This document shows positions 7,705 through 14,709 of a DNA stretch of 64,000 nt, piece by piece (position 1 is the first letter of the stretch; each line of letters starts with the position of its first letter). Where the stretch lies: NCBI RefSeq assembly GCF_003034915.1, contig NZ_PZJX01000031.1, positions 1 to 64,000 on the forward strand, in the 5' to 3' direction. The notes beneath the pieces are model-generated. The model saw nothing but the letters and a program-made list of their open reading frames with translations. It had not been told where the DNA came from and did no database searches. Both the position numbers and the translations under genes were made by a program. The DNA comes from Mesorhizobium helmanticense. GTDB taxonomy: Bacteria; Pseudomonadota; Alphaproteobacteria; Rhizobiales; Rhizobiaceae.

Positions 7705-9174
7705 ATGAATCCGCTGGCGCGCTTTCTCGCGCTGGCCGGCTTTGCCGTGGCGCTGGCAAGCTGCCAGATGTTCACGCCTCCCGACGTCCAGGAATCCGGC
7801 TTTCAGCCTTCCGACAAGCCGATCACGGTCGACAACGTCGCCGCCAACAGCAAGCTCGCCGAAATGGCGAAGGCGCAGCATCCGCGCATCCTGGCCACCT
7901 ATGGCGGCGAATATTCCGATCCCAAGCTGGAGCGCATGGTCGCCAAGGTTGTCGGCCGCCTGACCGTGGTGTCGGCCAACCCGACCCAAACCTATCGTAT
8001 CACCATCCTCAATTCGCCCAACGTCAACGCCTTCGCCTTGCCGGGCGGCTATCTCTACATCACCCGCGGGCTGCTGGCGCTGGCTAACGATTCGGCCGAG
8101 CTTGCCGCGGTCATCGCGCATGAGATGGGCCATGTCACCGCGAACCATGGCCTGCAGCGCCAGCAATTGGAGGCCGAGGAGGGGTTGGCGACCAAGGTGG
8201 TTTCCGACGTGCTCGGCGATAGCCCGACAGCCAAGGCGGCGCTGATCCGCGGCAAGCTCAGGTTGGCGCAATTCTCGCGCAACCAGGAGCTTGAGGCCGA
8301 CGCCATCGGCATCAAGTCGATCGGCGAGGCGGGTTTCGATCCCTATGCCGCCGGCCGCTTCCTGCAGTCGATGTCGGCCTATACCGATTTCCGCTCGATC
8401 AGCGGCGCCACCGACGCCAGCCTCGACTTCCTGGCGACGCACCCCAACACGCCGCAGCGCATCGATCTGGCGCAGCGCCATGCCCGCCAGTTCGGCGCGC
8501 CCGGCGTCGGCTCGCGCGACCGCGATTCCTTCCTCGCCGGCATAGATGGCCTGCTCTATGGCGACACGCCGGAGGAAGGCTATGTGCGCGGCGAAACCTT
8601 CCTGCACCCGGGCCTCGGCGTGTCGTTCTCGGTGCCGGACGGCTTCGTCATCGATAATTCGGCGGCGGCGGTGACGGCGACCGGGCCGGGCGACATGGCG
8701 ATCCGCTTCGACGGCGTGTCGATCGACAAGACCCGCTCGCTGACCGACTACATCCGCAGCGGCTGGGTGGCCGGTCTCGACGACAGCAGCGTGAAACAGG
8801 AAACGATCAACGGCAATGAGGCGGCGACCGCACATGCCGGCGCCGAAGGCTGGCAGTTCGACATCGCGGTGATCCGCGCCGGCGGCCAGGTCTACCGGCT
8901 GTTGACGGCAGCCCCGTCCGCCAGCACCACACTTGATGGAGTGGCGCGTTCGGTCAGCGGCTCCTTCCGCATCCTGAGCGCGGCCGAGAAGGCGGCGCTG
9001 AAGCCGCTGCATATCCGCGTTGTCACGGTTCAGCCAGGCCAGAACATGGGTTCGCTCGCCGCGCAGATGGTCGGCGTCGACCGCAAGCTCGATCTGTTCC
9101 GGGTGATCAACGCGCTGTCGCCAGGCGCTGCCGTTTCGGCCGGCGACAAGGTCAAGATCGTTACTGACAAATAG
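7705..9174 (+). CDS. M48-family zinc metalloprotease, lipoprotein
   Basis: 489 residues from the ATG at 7705 (a GTG at 7699 is the alternative). The N-terminus is a lipoprotein signal with lipobox ending ALASC (Cys ~20), so it is probably anchored facing the periplasm. The zinc site is HEMGH (~139-143) with third ligand in ELEADAIG, as in BepA/YfgC- and LoiP-like M48 proteases that act in envelope protein quality control. The last ~60 residues (VQPGQNMGSLAAQM ... ALSPGAAVSAGDKVKIV) look like a LysM-type wall-binding module. It converges on rpoH2, 3 bases apart. Confidence 0.88.
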   Translation: MNPLARFLALAGFAVALASCQMFTPPDVQESGFQPSDKPITVDNVAANSKLAEMAKAQHPRILATYGGEYSDPKLERMVAKVVGRLTVVSANPTQTYRITILNSPNVNAFALPGGYLYITRGLLALANDSAELAAVIAHEMGHVTANHGLQRQQLEAEEGLATKVVSDVLGDSPTAKAALIRGKLRLAQFSRNQELEADAIGIKSIGEAGFDPYAAGRFLQSMSAYTDFRSISGATDASLDFLATHPNTPQRIDLAQRHARQFGAPGVGSRDRDSFLAGIDGLLYGDTPEEGYVRGETFLHPGLGVSFSVPDGFVIDNSAAAVTATGPGDMAIRFDGVSIDKTRSLTDYIRSGWVAGLDDSSVKQETINGNEAATAHAGAEGWQFDIAVIRAGGQVYRLLTAAPSASTTLDGVARSVSGSFRILSAAEKAALKPLHIRVVTVQPGQNMGSLAAQMVGVDRKLDLFRVINALSPGAAVSAGDKVKIVTDK

Positions 9175-9177
9175 CGA

Positions 9178-10041
9178 TCAGGCGGCTGTCGCCAGAAACT
9201 CGGGGTTCTGCTCCACCAGCGCTATTTTCAGCTTCTCCATGGCGCGCGCCTCGATCTGGCGAACACGCTCCTTGGAGATGCCGAGCGCCTCGCCGAGCGA
9301 TTCGAGCGTGGCGCCCTCGTCGCTCAGCCGGCGCTCCTCGATGATCCTGAGCTCGCGGGCATTGAGCGCGCCGAGCGCCGTCTTCAACCAGACTGAGCGG
9401 CGTTCGACATCGATCGTCTCGCCGACGATCTCATCCGGCAACGGATCGTCCGAAACCAGGAACTCCATCCGCTCGGTGGCGCCGGCGTCGTCGGCGAGCG
9501 GCTGGTTGAGCGAAGAGTCCGGCGCCGAAAGGCGGGAGTCCATCATCGCTACGTCGGCTTCGGAGACGCCAAGCGCCACCGACACCTCGCGGTAGAGCGA
9601 GGCATTGGAGAGCGGCTCGGCGCCATTCGCCAGGCGGGCGCGCAGGCGCCGCAAATTGAAGAACAGCGCCTTTTGCGCCGAGCTGGTGCCACCGCGCACG
9701 ATCGACCAGTTGCGAAGGATGTAATCCTGCATCGAGGCGCGGATCCACCATGTCGCATAGGTCGAAAAGCGCACCTCGCGCTCAGGTTCGAACCGGGCCG
9801 CGGCTTCGAGCAAGCCGACATGGCCTTCCTGGATCAGGTCGCCGAGCGGCAGGCCGTAATGGCGAAATTTCGAGGCCATGGAAATGACCAGGCGCATATG
9901 CGCCATGGTGATGCAATGCAGCGCATGCTGATCGTTGTCTTCCTTCCAGCGCAAGGCAAGGACGTGCTCTTCCTCGCGCTCAAGATAGGGGGCTCGCATC
10001 GCCGCCCGGACCATGGTTCGTCCTGCCGTGTCTTCGATCAT
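9178..10041 (-). CDS. rpoH: RNA polymerase sigma factor, RpoH2 type
   Basis: 287 residues. Region 2 is clear (LIQEGHVGLLEAAARFEP, FSTYATWWIRASMQDYILRNWS) and region 4.2 has the helix-turn-helix TLESLGEALGISKERVRQIEARAMEKL. Rhizobia carry two or more RpoH proteins; this one lacks the strict canonical RpoH box and its N-terminus (MRAPYLEREEE) resembles RpoH2, which serves stress and stationary-phase genes. The start at 10041 is set by AGGAG 6 bases upstream. An EcfG-type promoter lies at 10132-10156, which agrees with RpoE2-to-RpoH2 cascades known in Sinorhizobium. Confidence 0.9.
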   Translation of the reverse strand: MIEDTAGRTMVRAAMRAPYLEREEEHVLALRWKEDNDQHALHCITMAHMRLVISMASKFRHYGLPLGDLIQEGHVGLLEAAARFEPEREVRFSTYATWWIRASMQDYILRNWSIVRGGTSSAQKALFFNLRRLRARLANGAEPLSNASLYREVSVALGVSEADVAMMDSRLSAPDSSLNQPLADDAGATERMEFLVSDDPLPDEIVGETIDVERRSVWLKTALGALNARELRIIEERRLSDEGATLESLGEALGISKERVRQIEARAMEKLKIALVEQNPEFLATAA

Positions 10042-10131
10042 GCCGGCTCCTGTTCGGCTTGCGGACGGACTGGCGGCCGCGATCTTGCCGGGCGCGGTTG
10101 AAATGTCGACGTTGCGCCCTAGAACAGACAA

Positions 10132-10156
10132 AACTCGCCATGCCGGGGAATGTTCC
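10132..10156 (-). promoter_or_regulatory. Putative EcfG (general stress sigma) promoter for rpoH2
   Basis: On the minus strand GGAAC (10152-10156) is followed after 16 bases by AGTT (10132-10135), close to the rhizobial EcfG/RpoE2 consensus GGAAC-N16/17-CGTT. It lies about 90 bases upstream of the rpoH2 start. The rest of the 335-bp gap 10042-10376 shows no gene; its right end must hold the promoter of the transporter gene at 10377. Confidence 0.55.
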
Positions 10157-10376
10157 GACGGGCGCCATCCGGGTTGCGTTGCGGGAGTTGCGTCGCGGAA
10201 AGGCATAGTGGCGGCCTATATGGGCGTGGTCGGGGCAGTTGGTATGGCTTTTTGAGAATGGGATTTCTGAAACCGGCTATCTTTGAAATTCAATTCCTTA
10301 TTTTGCTTGTCCGCATCTGCCATTTTCCGGTTCTTCGTAAAGCGCCGAATGCCGGCCAGGACGGGATCACAGAAAA

Positions 10377-11150
10377 ATGAAATGGCTTACATCGATCATC
10401 ATCGCGGCAACGCTGCAGGTTCTGGCCGTCACATCGGGCCACGCCGGCGCCAATCTCGATCAGATCAAGCAGGCCGGCATCATCAAGGTCGGCACGGAAG
10501 GCACCTATGCGCCCTTCACCTATCATGACGCTTCCGGCGCGCTTGTCGGCTTCGACGTGGAGATCGCCAAGGCGATCGCCGACAAACTTGGTGTGAAGGT
10601 CGAGTTCCTCGAAGGCAAATGGGACGGGCTGATCGCCGGCCTTGACGCCAACCGCTACGACGCCGTCATCAACGAGGTCGGCATCACCGAGGCGCGCAAG
10701 GCCAAATATGACTTCTCCGATCCCTACATCGCCTCCAAGGCGGTGCTGATCGTGCGCGGCGACAACACCGACATCAAGGGTTTCGCCGACCTCAGGGGTA
10801 AGAAGGCGGCGCAGTCTTTGACCTCGAATTTCGGCAAGCTTGCCGAAACCAACGGCGCCGAACTCGTTGGCACCGACGGCTTCGACCAGTCGATCCAGCT
10901 CTTGCTTACCGGCCGCGCCGACGCCACCATCAATGACAGCCTGTCCTTTCTCGACTTCAAGAAGCACAAGCCCGACGCCAATGTGAAGATCGCCGCGCAG
11001 GAAGAAAACGCCGACTATTCCGGCGTTATCGTGCGCAAGGGCGATCCGGAGCTGGTCGCCGCCATCAACAAGGCGCTGGCCGACATCAAGGCCGATGGCA
11101 CCTACCAGAAGATCGCCGACACCTATTTTGGTCAGGACGTTTCTAAGTAA
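10377..11150 (+). CDS. Amino-acid ABC transporter binding protein, cystine-type
   Basis: 257 residues with a Sec signal (TSIIIAATLQVLAVTSGHAGA). The mature protein is a family-3 solute-binding protein; GTEGTYAPFTYHDASGALVGFDVEIAKAIA and KVEFLEGKWDGLIAGLDANRYD closely resemble FliY/TcyA cystine-binding proteins. It would capture L-cystine or a related polar amino acid in the periplasm for the permease and ATPase encoded at 11345-12795. It is separated from them by a terminator and a repeat element, which suggests that binding protein is made in excess. Substrate is inferred from similarity. Confidence 0.88.
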   Translation: MKWLTSIIIAATLQVLAVTSGHAGANLDQIKQAGIIKVGTEGTYAPFTYHDASGALVGFDVEIAKAIADKLGVKVEFLEGKWDGLIAGLDANRYDAVINEVGITEARKAKYDFSDPYIASKAVLIVRGDNTDIKGFADLRGKKAAQSLTSNFGKLAETNGAELVGTDGFDQSIQLLLTGRADATINDSLSFLDFKKHKPDANVKIAAQEENADYSGVIVRKGDPELVAAINKALADIKADGTYQKIADTYFGQDVSK

Positions 11151-11195
11151 CGCAATCACTGGGCGGGCGGATCGCCGGCCAGCCCGAACTATTTC

Positions 11196-11228
11196 GCGGC
11201 GAGCCGTCTTTGACGGCTCGCCGCTTTT
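11196..11228 (+). terminator. Intrinsic terminator after the binding-protein gene
   Basis: GCGGCGAGCCGTC (11196-11208) pairs with GACGGCTCGCCGC across a short loop and is followed by TTTT. Lying inside the transporter cluster, it would reduce read-through to the permease and ATPase genes. Confidence 0.8.
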
Positions 11229-11257
11229 CGCATGATAGGCAGGGCGATCTTGCCAAA

Positions 11258-11331
11258 ACGCGTCGTGTTTGAACGGCTTCACGCGACACGTTATCGCAAA
11301 ACCGCTGCGCACTTCTGCGCGACATGCATTA
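11258..11331 (+). repeat. RIME-like palindromic element, copy D (partial)
   Basis: The block TCGCAAAACCGCTGCGCACT followed by TCTGCGCGACATGCATTAG matches the second palindrome of the element at 39336-39437 almost base for base. The first palindrome is degenerate (CGCGTCGTG ... ACGCGACACG). The element ends where the strong ribosome-binding site AGGAGGAG of the permease gene begins. Confidence 0.65.
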
Positions 11332-11344
11332 GGAGGAGCCTCCC

Positions 11345-12025
11345 GTGCCGCACTGGCTGCAATTGATGCTGGATTCATTGCCGACGGCGTTGTGGGCGGC
11401 GCTGATCTTCACCGTGCCGCTGACGCTGCTGTCATTCGCCTTCGGCCTGTTCGTCGGCCTGGTCGTTGCGCTCATCCGGCTGTTCGGCCCGAAACCACTG
11501 GTCGCCGTGGTCCGCTTCTATGTCTGGATCTTCCGCGGGACGCCGCTTCTGGTGCAGCTCTTCCTGATCTTCTACGGCCTGCCCTCGGTCGGCATCCTGC
11601 TCGACGCCTTTCCAGCGGCGCTGATCGGCTTCACCCTGAACATCGGCGCCTACACGTCGGAAATCATCCGCGCCGTCATCGGCTCGGTGCCGAAGGGGCA
11701 GTGGGAGGCGGCCTATTCGATCGGCATGACCTGGAGCCAGGCGATGCGGCGCACGATTCTCCCGCAAGCCGGCCGCGTCGCGGTGCCGCCGCTGTCCAAC
11801 ACCTTCATTTCGCTGGTCAAGGACACGTCGCTGGCCGCCGCCATCACGGTGCCGGAAATGTTCCAGGCGGCGCAGCGCATCGTCGCCACCACCTATGAGC
11901 CGCTGATCCTCTATGTCGAGGCGGCGATCCTCTACCTTGTCATGAGCTCGGTGCTGTCGGCGTTGCAGACGCGGCTGGAGGTGCGGCTCAACCGCTATGG
12001 CGGTTTCCTGGAGGCGCGGTCATGA
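11345..12025 (+). CDS. Amino-acid ABC transporter permease, cystine-type
   Basis: 226 residues with about five membrane segments and the HisM-type permease signature (YTSEIIRAVIGSVPKGQWEAAYSIGMTWSQAMRRTILPQA, read in parts) that docks on the ATPase. It starts with GTG at 11345, chosen because AGGAGGAG lies about 8 bases upstream. Its last codons overlap the ATPase start by 4 bases (ATGA). With the binding protein at 10377 and ATPase at 12022 it forms a polar amino-acid importer, probably for cystine; one permease would act as a homodimer. Confidence 0.9.
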   Translation: MPHWLQLMLDSLPTALWAALIFTVPLTLLSFAFGLFVGLVVALIRLFGPKPLVAVVRFYVWIFRGTPLLVQLFLIFYGLPSVGILLDAFPAALIGFTLNIGAYTSEIIRAVIGSVPKGQWEAAYSIGMTWSQAMRRTILPQAGRVAVPPLSNTFISLVKDTSLAAAITVPEMFQAAQRIVATTYEPLILYVEAAILYLVMSSVLSALQTRLEVRLNRYGGFLEARS

Positions 12026-12795
12026 TCGGCCTCACCGATATCGAGAAGCGCTTTGGCGACAATCTCGTGCTGAAGGGGGTGACCGTCAGCATCGAGGAAG
12101 GCAGCGTCACCGCCCTTGTCGGCCCCTCGGGCGGCGGCAAAAGCACGCTTTTGCGCTGCATCAACCTGTTGGAGATCCCGACCTCGGGCACGGTGCGCAT
12201 CGGCGATGAGACACTGGAATTTCGTCCAGGGATCAAGGTCTCCACGAGGGACATCCAGCGCCTGCGGTTGCAGACCGGCATGGTGTTCCAGAATTTCCAG
12301 CTGTTTCCGCATCGCACCGCGATCGAGAATGTCATGGAAGGGCTGGTCACCGTGCTCAAATGGCCAACCGAGCGGGCGCGCGAGCGGGCGCTTGCGCTGC
12401 TGGAAAAGGTCGGGATGGCGCACAAGGCCGACGCCTGGCCGGCAACGCTGTCGGGCGGTCAGCAACAGCGCGTGGCGATTGCCCGGGCGCTGGCGCCATC
12501 GCCGAAAGTGCTGCTCTGCGACGAGCCGACCTCGGCGCTCGATCCCGAACTGGCGCAAGAGGTGGTCGACGTGCTCGGCCAGCTCGCCAGCGAAGGCACG
12601 ACCATGGTGATGGCGACGCATGATCTCAGGCTCGCCTCCAAGATCGCGCAGGAAGTGGTGTTTCTCGACGCCGGTGTCATTGTCGAAAAGGGTCCGGCGG
12701 CCGTGCTGTTCAGCAATCCGGAGCGGCAACGGACCAAGCGGTTCATTGCGACCTTGAAGCAGGAGGCGGAGAAGGAAGGCAGCGGCGAGAGGTAG
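12022..12795 (+). CDS. Amino-acid ABC transporter ATPase, cystine-type
   Basis: 257 residues. Walker A GPSGGGKST (near residue 35), Q-loop VFQNFQLFPHRTAIENV, signature LSGGQQQRVAIARAL and Walker B VLLCDEPTSALDPEL are intact; the switch His is in MATHDLRLA. The pattern is that of GlnQ/TcyC ATPases for polar amino acids. It is translationally coupled to the permease by ATGA. A bidirectional terminator follows at 12822-12846. Confidence 0.92.
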   Translation: MIGLTDIEKRFGDNLVLKGVTVSIEEGSVTALVGPSGGGKSTLLRCINLLEIPTSGTVRIGDETLEFRPGIKVSTRDIQRLRLQTGMVFQNFQLFPHRTAIENVMEGLVTVLKWPTERARERALALLEKVGMAHKADAWPATLSGGQQQRVAIARALAPSPKVLLCDEPTSALDPELAQEVVDVLGQLASEGTTMVMATHDLRLASKIAQEVVFLDAGVIVEKGPAAVLFSNPERQRTKRFIATLKQEAEKEGSGER

Positions 12796-12821
12796 GCCTC
12801 CCGTCGGTCTGCTCAAAAACA

Positions 12822-12846
12822 AAAACCCGGCGCAAGGCCGGGTTTT
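12822..12846. terminator. Bidirectional intrinsic terminator
   Basis: AAAACCCGGC and GCCGGGTTTT form a perfect 10-bp stem with loop GCAAG. The A- and T-rich ends serve both strands, ending the transporter operon from the left and carD from the right. Confidence 0.88.
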
Positions 12847-12869
12847 CAGAACTCAAAAGCGAAAAAGCT

Positions 12870-13451
12870 TCAGGCAGCTTCCTCCTGCTCGGCTTCCTCG
12901 TTGTCGGCCTTGGCGCCGCGCTTGGGACCCTTGTTGAGGTTCACCTCGATGAGGCGCACCGCTTCGGTTTCCGACATGCGGTTGACGGCCGCGATCTCGC
13001 GCGCCATGCGGTCGAGTGCCGCCTCATAGAGCTGGCGTTCGGAATAGGACTGCTCCGGCTGGTTGTCGGCGCGGTAGAGGTCGCGCACCACTTCCGAGAT
13101 CGAGATCAGGTCGCCGGAATTGATCTTGGCATCATATTCCTGGGCGCGGCGCGACCACATGGTGCGCTTGACGCGGGCGCGACCCTGCACGACCTTCAGG
13201 GCGCGCTCGACATAATCCTCTTCCGACAGCTTGCGCATGCCGATGGAGGTCGCCTTGGCGACCGGAACCTTCAGGCGCATCTTGTCTTTCTGGAAATCGA
13301 TGACGAACAGTTCCAGCTTGTGGCCCGCAACTTCCTGCTCGTCGATCGAGACGATCTGGCCGACGCCATGCGCCGGATAGACGATGTACTCGCCGGTCTT
13401 GAAACCGTGACGTGCTGCGGTGGACTTCTTCTGCGGGGTGATCGTTGCCAT
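12870..13451 (-). CDS. carD: CarD/CdnL-family transcription regulator
   Basis: 193 residues. The N-terminal Tudor-like RNA polymerase-interacting domain reads GEYIVYPAHGVGQIVSIDEQEVAG and LKVPVAKATSIGMRKL; the C-terminal helical domain binds DNA at promoters (MWSRRAQEYDAKINSGDLISISEVVRDLYR). CarD/CdnL stabilises open promoter complexes, especially at rRNA and growth genes. The tail is acidic (NEEAEQEEAA). The start at 13451 has AAGGAG about 11 bases upstream, a rather long spacing. It sits downstream of fdxA in the same direction but with its own 369-bp leader. Confidence 0.92.
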   Translation of the reverse strand: MATITPQKKSTAARHGFKTGEYIVYPAHGVGQIVSIDEQEVAGHKLELFVIDFQKDKMRLKVPVAKATSIGMRKLSEEDYVERALKVVQGRARVKRTMWSRRAQEYDAKINSGDLISISEVVRDLYRADNQPEQSYSERQLYEAALDRMAREIAAVNRMSETEAVRLIEVNLNKGPKRGAKADNEEAEQEEAA

Positions 13452-13820
13452 TACGCCGTGAACTCCTTGTTGTGGTGCCGGCATGGCGGCGCCGGCTGAA
13501 CTCGTGCGGTCGGGTTGCCGACCGTTAGCCGCACAACAGATGAACTCACCGGAAAAGCCAGGACCGGCAAACCGCATAATTGCGACCGCCTGCCCCAGAT
13601 TGCTCTGGTCCGGATTGAGAAATTCACCTTTCAGTGATTTGGGGCGTTGGCGCCATAAATCGACGTTGTGTCACCGGCATGTTTCGCTCATGTAGCACAA
13701 AAAGTCGGAAGAATCAAGGTTTTGCTGCATAAGCGAAGGCCGAGCACAATCGCTGCCTGTCAAGGCAGTTAATGTCTCATGGCCATTACGCCACGTAATC
13801 CCACCCCGGTTGGTGTTCCG
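13452..13820. other. Gene-free region upstream of carD
   Basis: No convincing reading frame or structured RNA is seen in this 369-bp gap. It must hold the carD promoter; a small hairpin CTGCCTGTCAAGGCAG lies at about 13754-13769, on the side next to the end of fdxA. The length of the leader suggests that carD is transcribed on its own rather than only from fdxA. Confidence 0.5.
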
Positions 13821-14159
13821 TCAATCGCCCTCACCAGGCTCGGCGGAGAAATATTTCTCGAACTTTCCTGCCTCGCCATCGAAGGTTTTGGCGTCTGCCG
13901 GAGGCTCTTTCTTGGCCGTGATGTTGGGCCATTTTTCGGCATATTCGGTGTTGATCTGCAGCCATTTGTCGAGCCCCGGCTCGGTGTCCGGCTTGATCGC
14001 GTCGGCCGGGCATTCCGGTTCGCAGACACCGCAGTCGATGCACTCGTCGGGATGAATGACGAGCATGTTCTCGCCTTCGTAGAAACAGTCGACCGGACAG
14101 ACTTCGATGCAGTCCATGTATTTGCATTTAATGCAATTGTCGGTCACGACATAGGTCAT
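13821..14159 (-). CDS. fdxA: Seven-iron ferredoxin FdxA
   Basis: 112 residues. The N-terminus carries the cysteine pattern for a [3Fe-4S] plus [4Fe-4S] ferredoxin: CIKCKYMDCIEVCPVDCF and then CIDCGVCEPECPADAI. The remaining ~50 residues (WLQINTEYAEKWPNITAKK...) match the extended FdxA tail. It is a small cytoplasmic electron carrier, essential in several alphaproteobacteria, with an unclear physiological partner. The start at 14159 gives the standard MTYVVTDNCIKC N-terminus. It is ~150 bases downstream of the S4-protein gene, in the same direction. Confidence 0.95.
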   Translation of the reverse strand: MTYVVTDNCIKCKYMDCIEVCPVDCFYEGENMLVIHPDECIDCGVCEPECPADAIKPDTEPGLDKWLQINTEYAEKWPNITAKKEPPADAKTFDGEAGKFEKYFSAEPGEGD

Positions 14160-14308
14160 CGATCGGCTCCGGAATGCCCCAGTTTTGCTGGGCTTTTTTG
14201 GTGAGGTAACGTCTTTGCCCACCGCTTGCAAGGGCAGCCATTGCGGATGATGCCGGTGTTTCCGGAATGGAATTCCAGAGGGCTGGTGCAGCAAAGGGCG
14301 TCAATGTC

Positions 14309-14695
14309 TCAGTCTTCGCCGATCAGACGGTCGGTTTCCCGGCGTTGCTTCTTGGTCGGGCGGCCGCTGCCGGCCTCGCGAAGTGCCGGAATCGCGTCGG
14401 GAACAGCTTCGCCCTTCGGCGCGGGCGGCGGCGACATGTCCTCGTAGAGCGTGCGCGCTTCCTCGGCAGGGCCGCGTCGGGTCCCCGTGCCAAGCACCTT
14501 CCAGATGAAGATGCGCCGCTCGAGCGTGATGGTGAGAACGTCGCCGGGCCGGACCGTATCCGAGGCCTGCGCTGCTTTGTCGCGATTGATGCGGACGCGG
14601 CCGGCCACCACCAGCTTCGCCGCCAGCGAGCGCGATTTCACCGCACGCGAAAAGAACAGCCATTTGTCGATGCGCTGGCGGCCTTCAGCAACCAT
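14309..14695 (-). CDS. S4-domain RNA-binding protein (HslR-like)
   Basis: 128 residues. The S4 RNA-binding motif fills the first half (RQRIDKWLFFSRAVKSRSLAAKLVVAGRVRINRDKA), followed by a short beta segment DVLTITLERRIFIWKVLG and a basic, disordered tail (GSGRPTKKQRRETDRLIGED). E. coli HslR (Hsp15) rescues stalled 50S subunits carrying nascent chains; that role here is inferred. It starts 14 bases after the helicase gene ends, so the two are co-transcribed, suggesting a shared RNA/ribosome context. Confidence 0.9.
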   Translation of the reverse strand: MVAEGRQRIDKWLFFSRAVKSRSLAAKLVVAGRVRINRDKAAQASDTVRPGDVLTITLERRIFIWKVLGTGTRRGPAEEARTLYEDMSPPPAPKGEAVPDAIPALREAGSGRPTKKQRRETDRLIGED

Positions 14696-14709
14696 CGGAC
14701 CGGGCTGAG

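Noticed and set aside
9784..9800. tRNA T-loop-like word GGTTCGAACC
   Set aside because: It lies within the rpoH2 coding region and no cloverleaf forms around it; no tRNA was found anywhere in the window.
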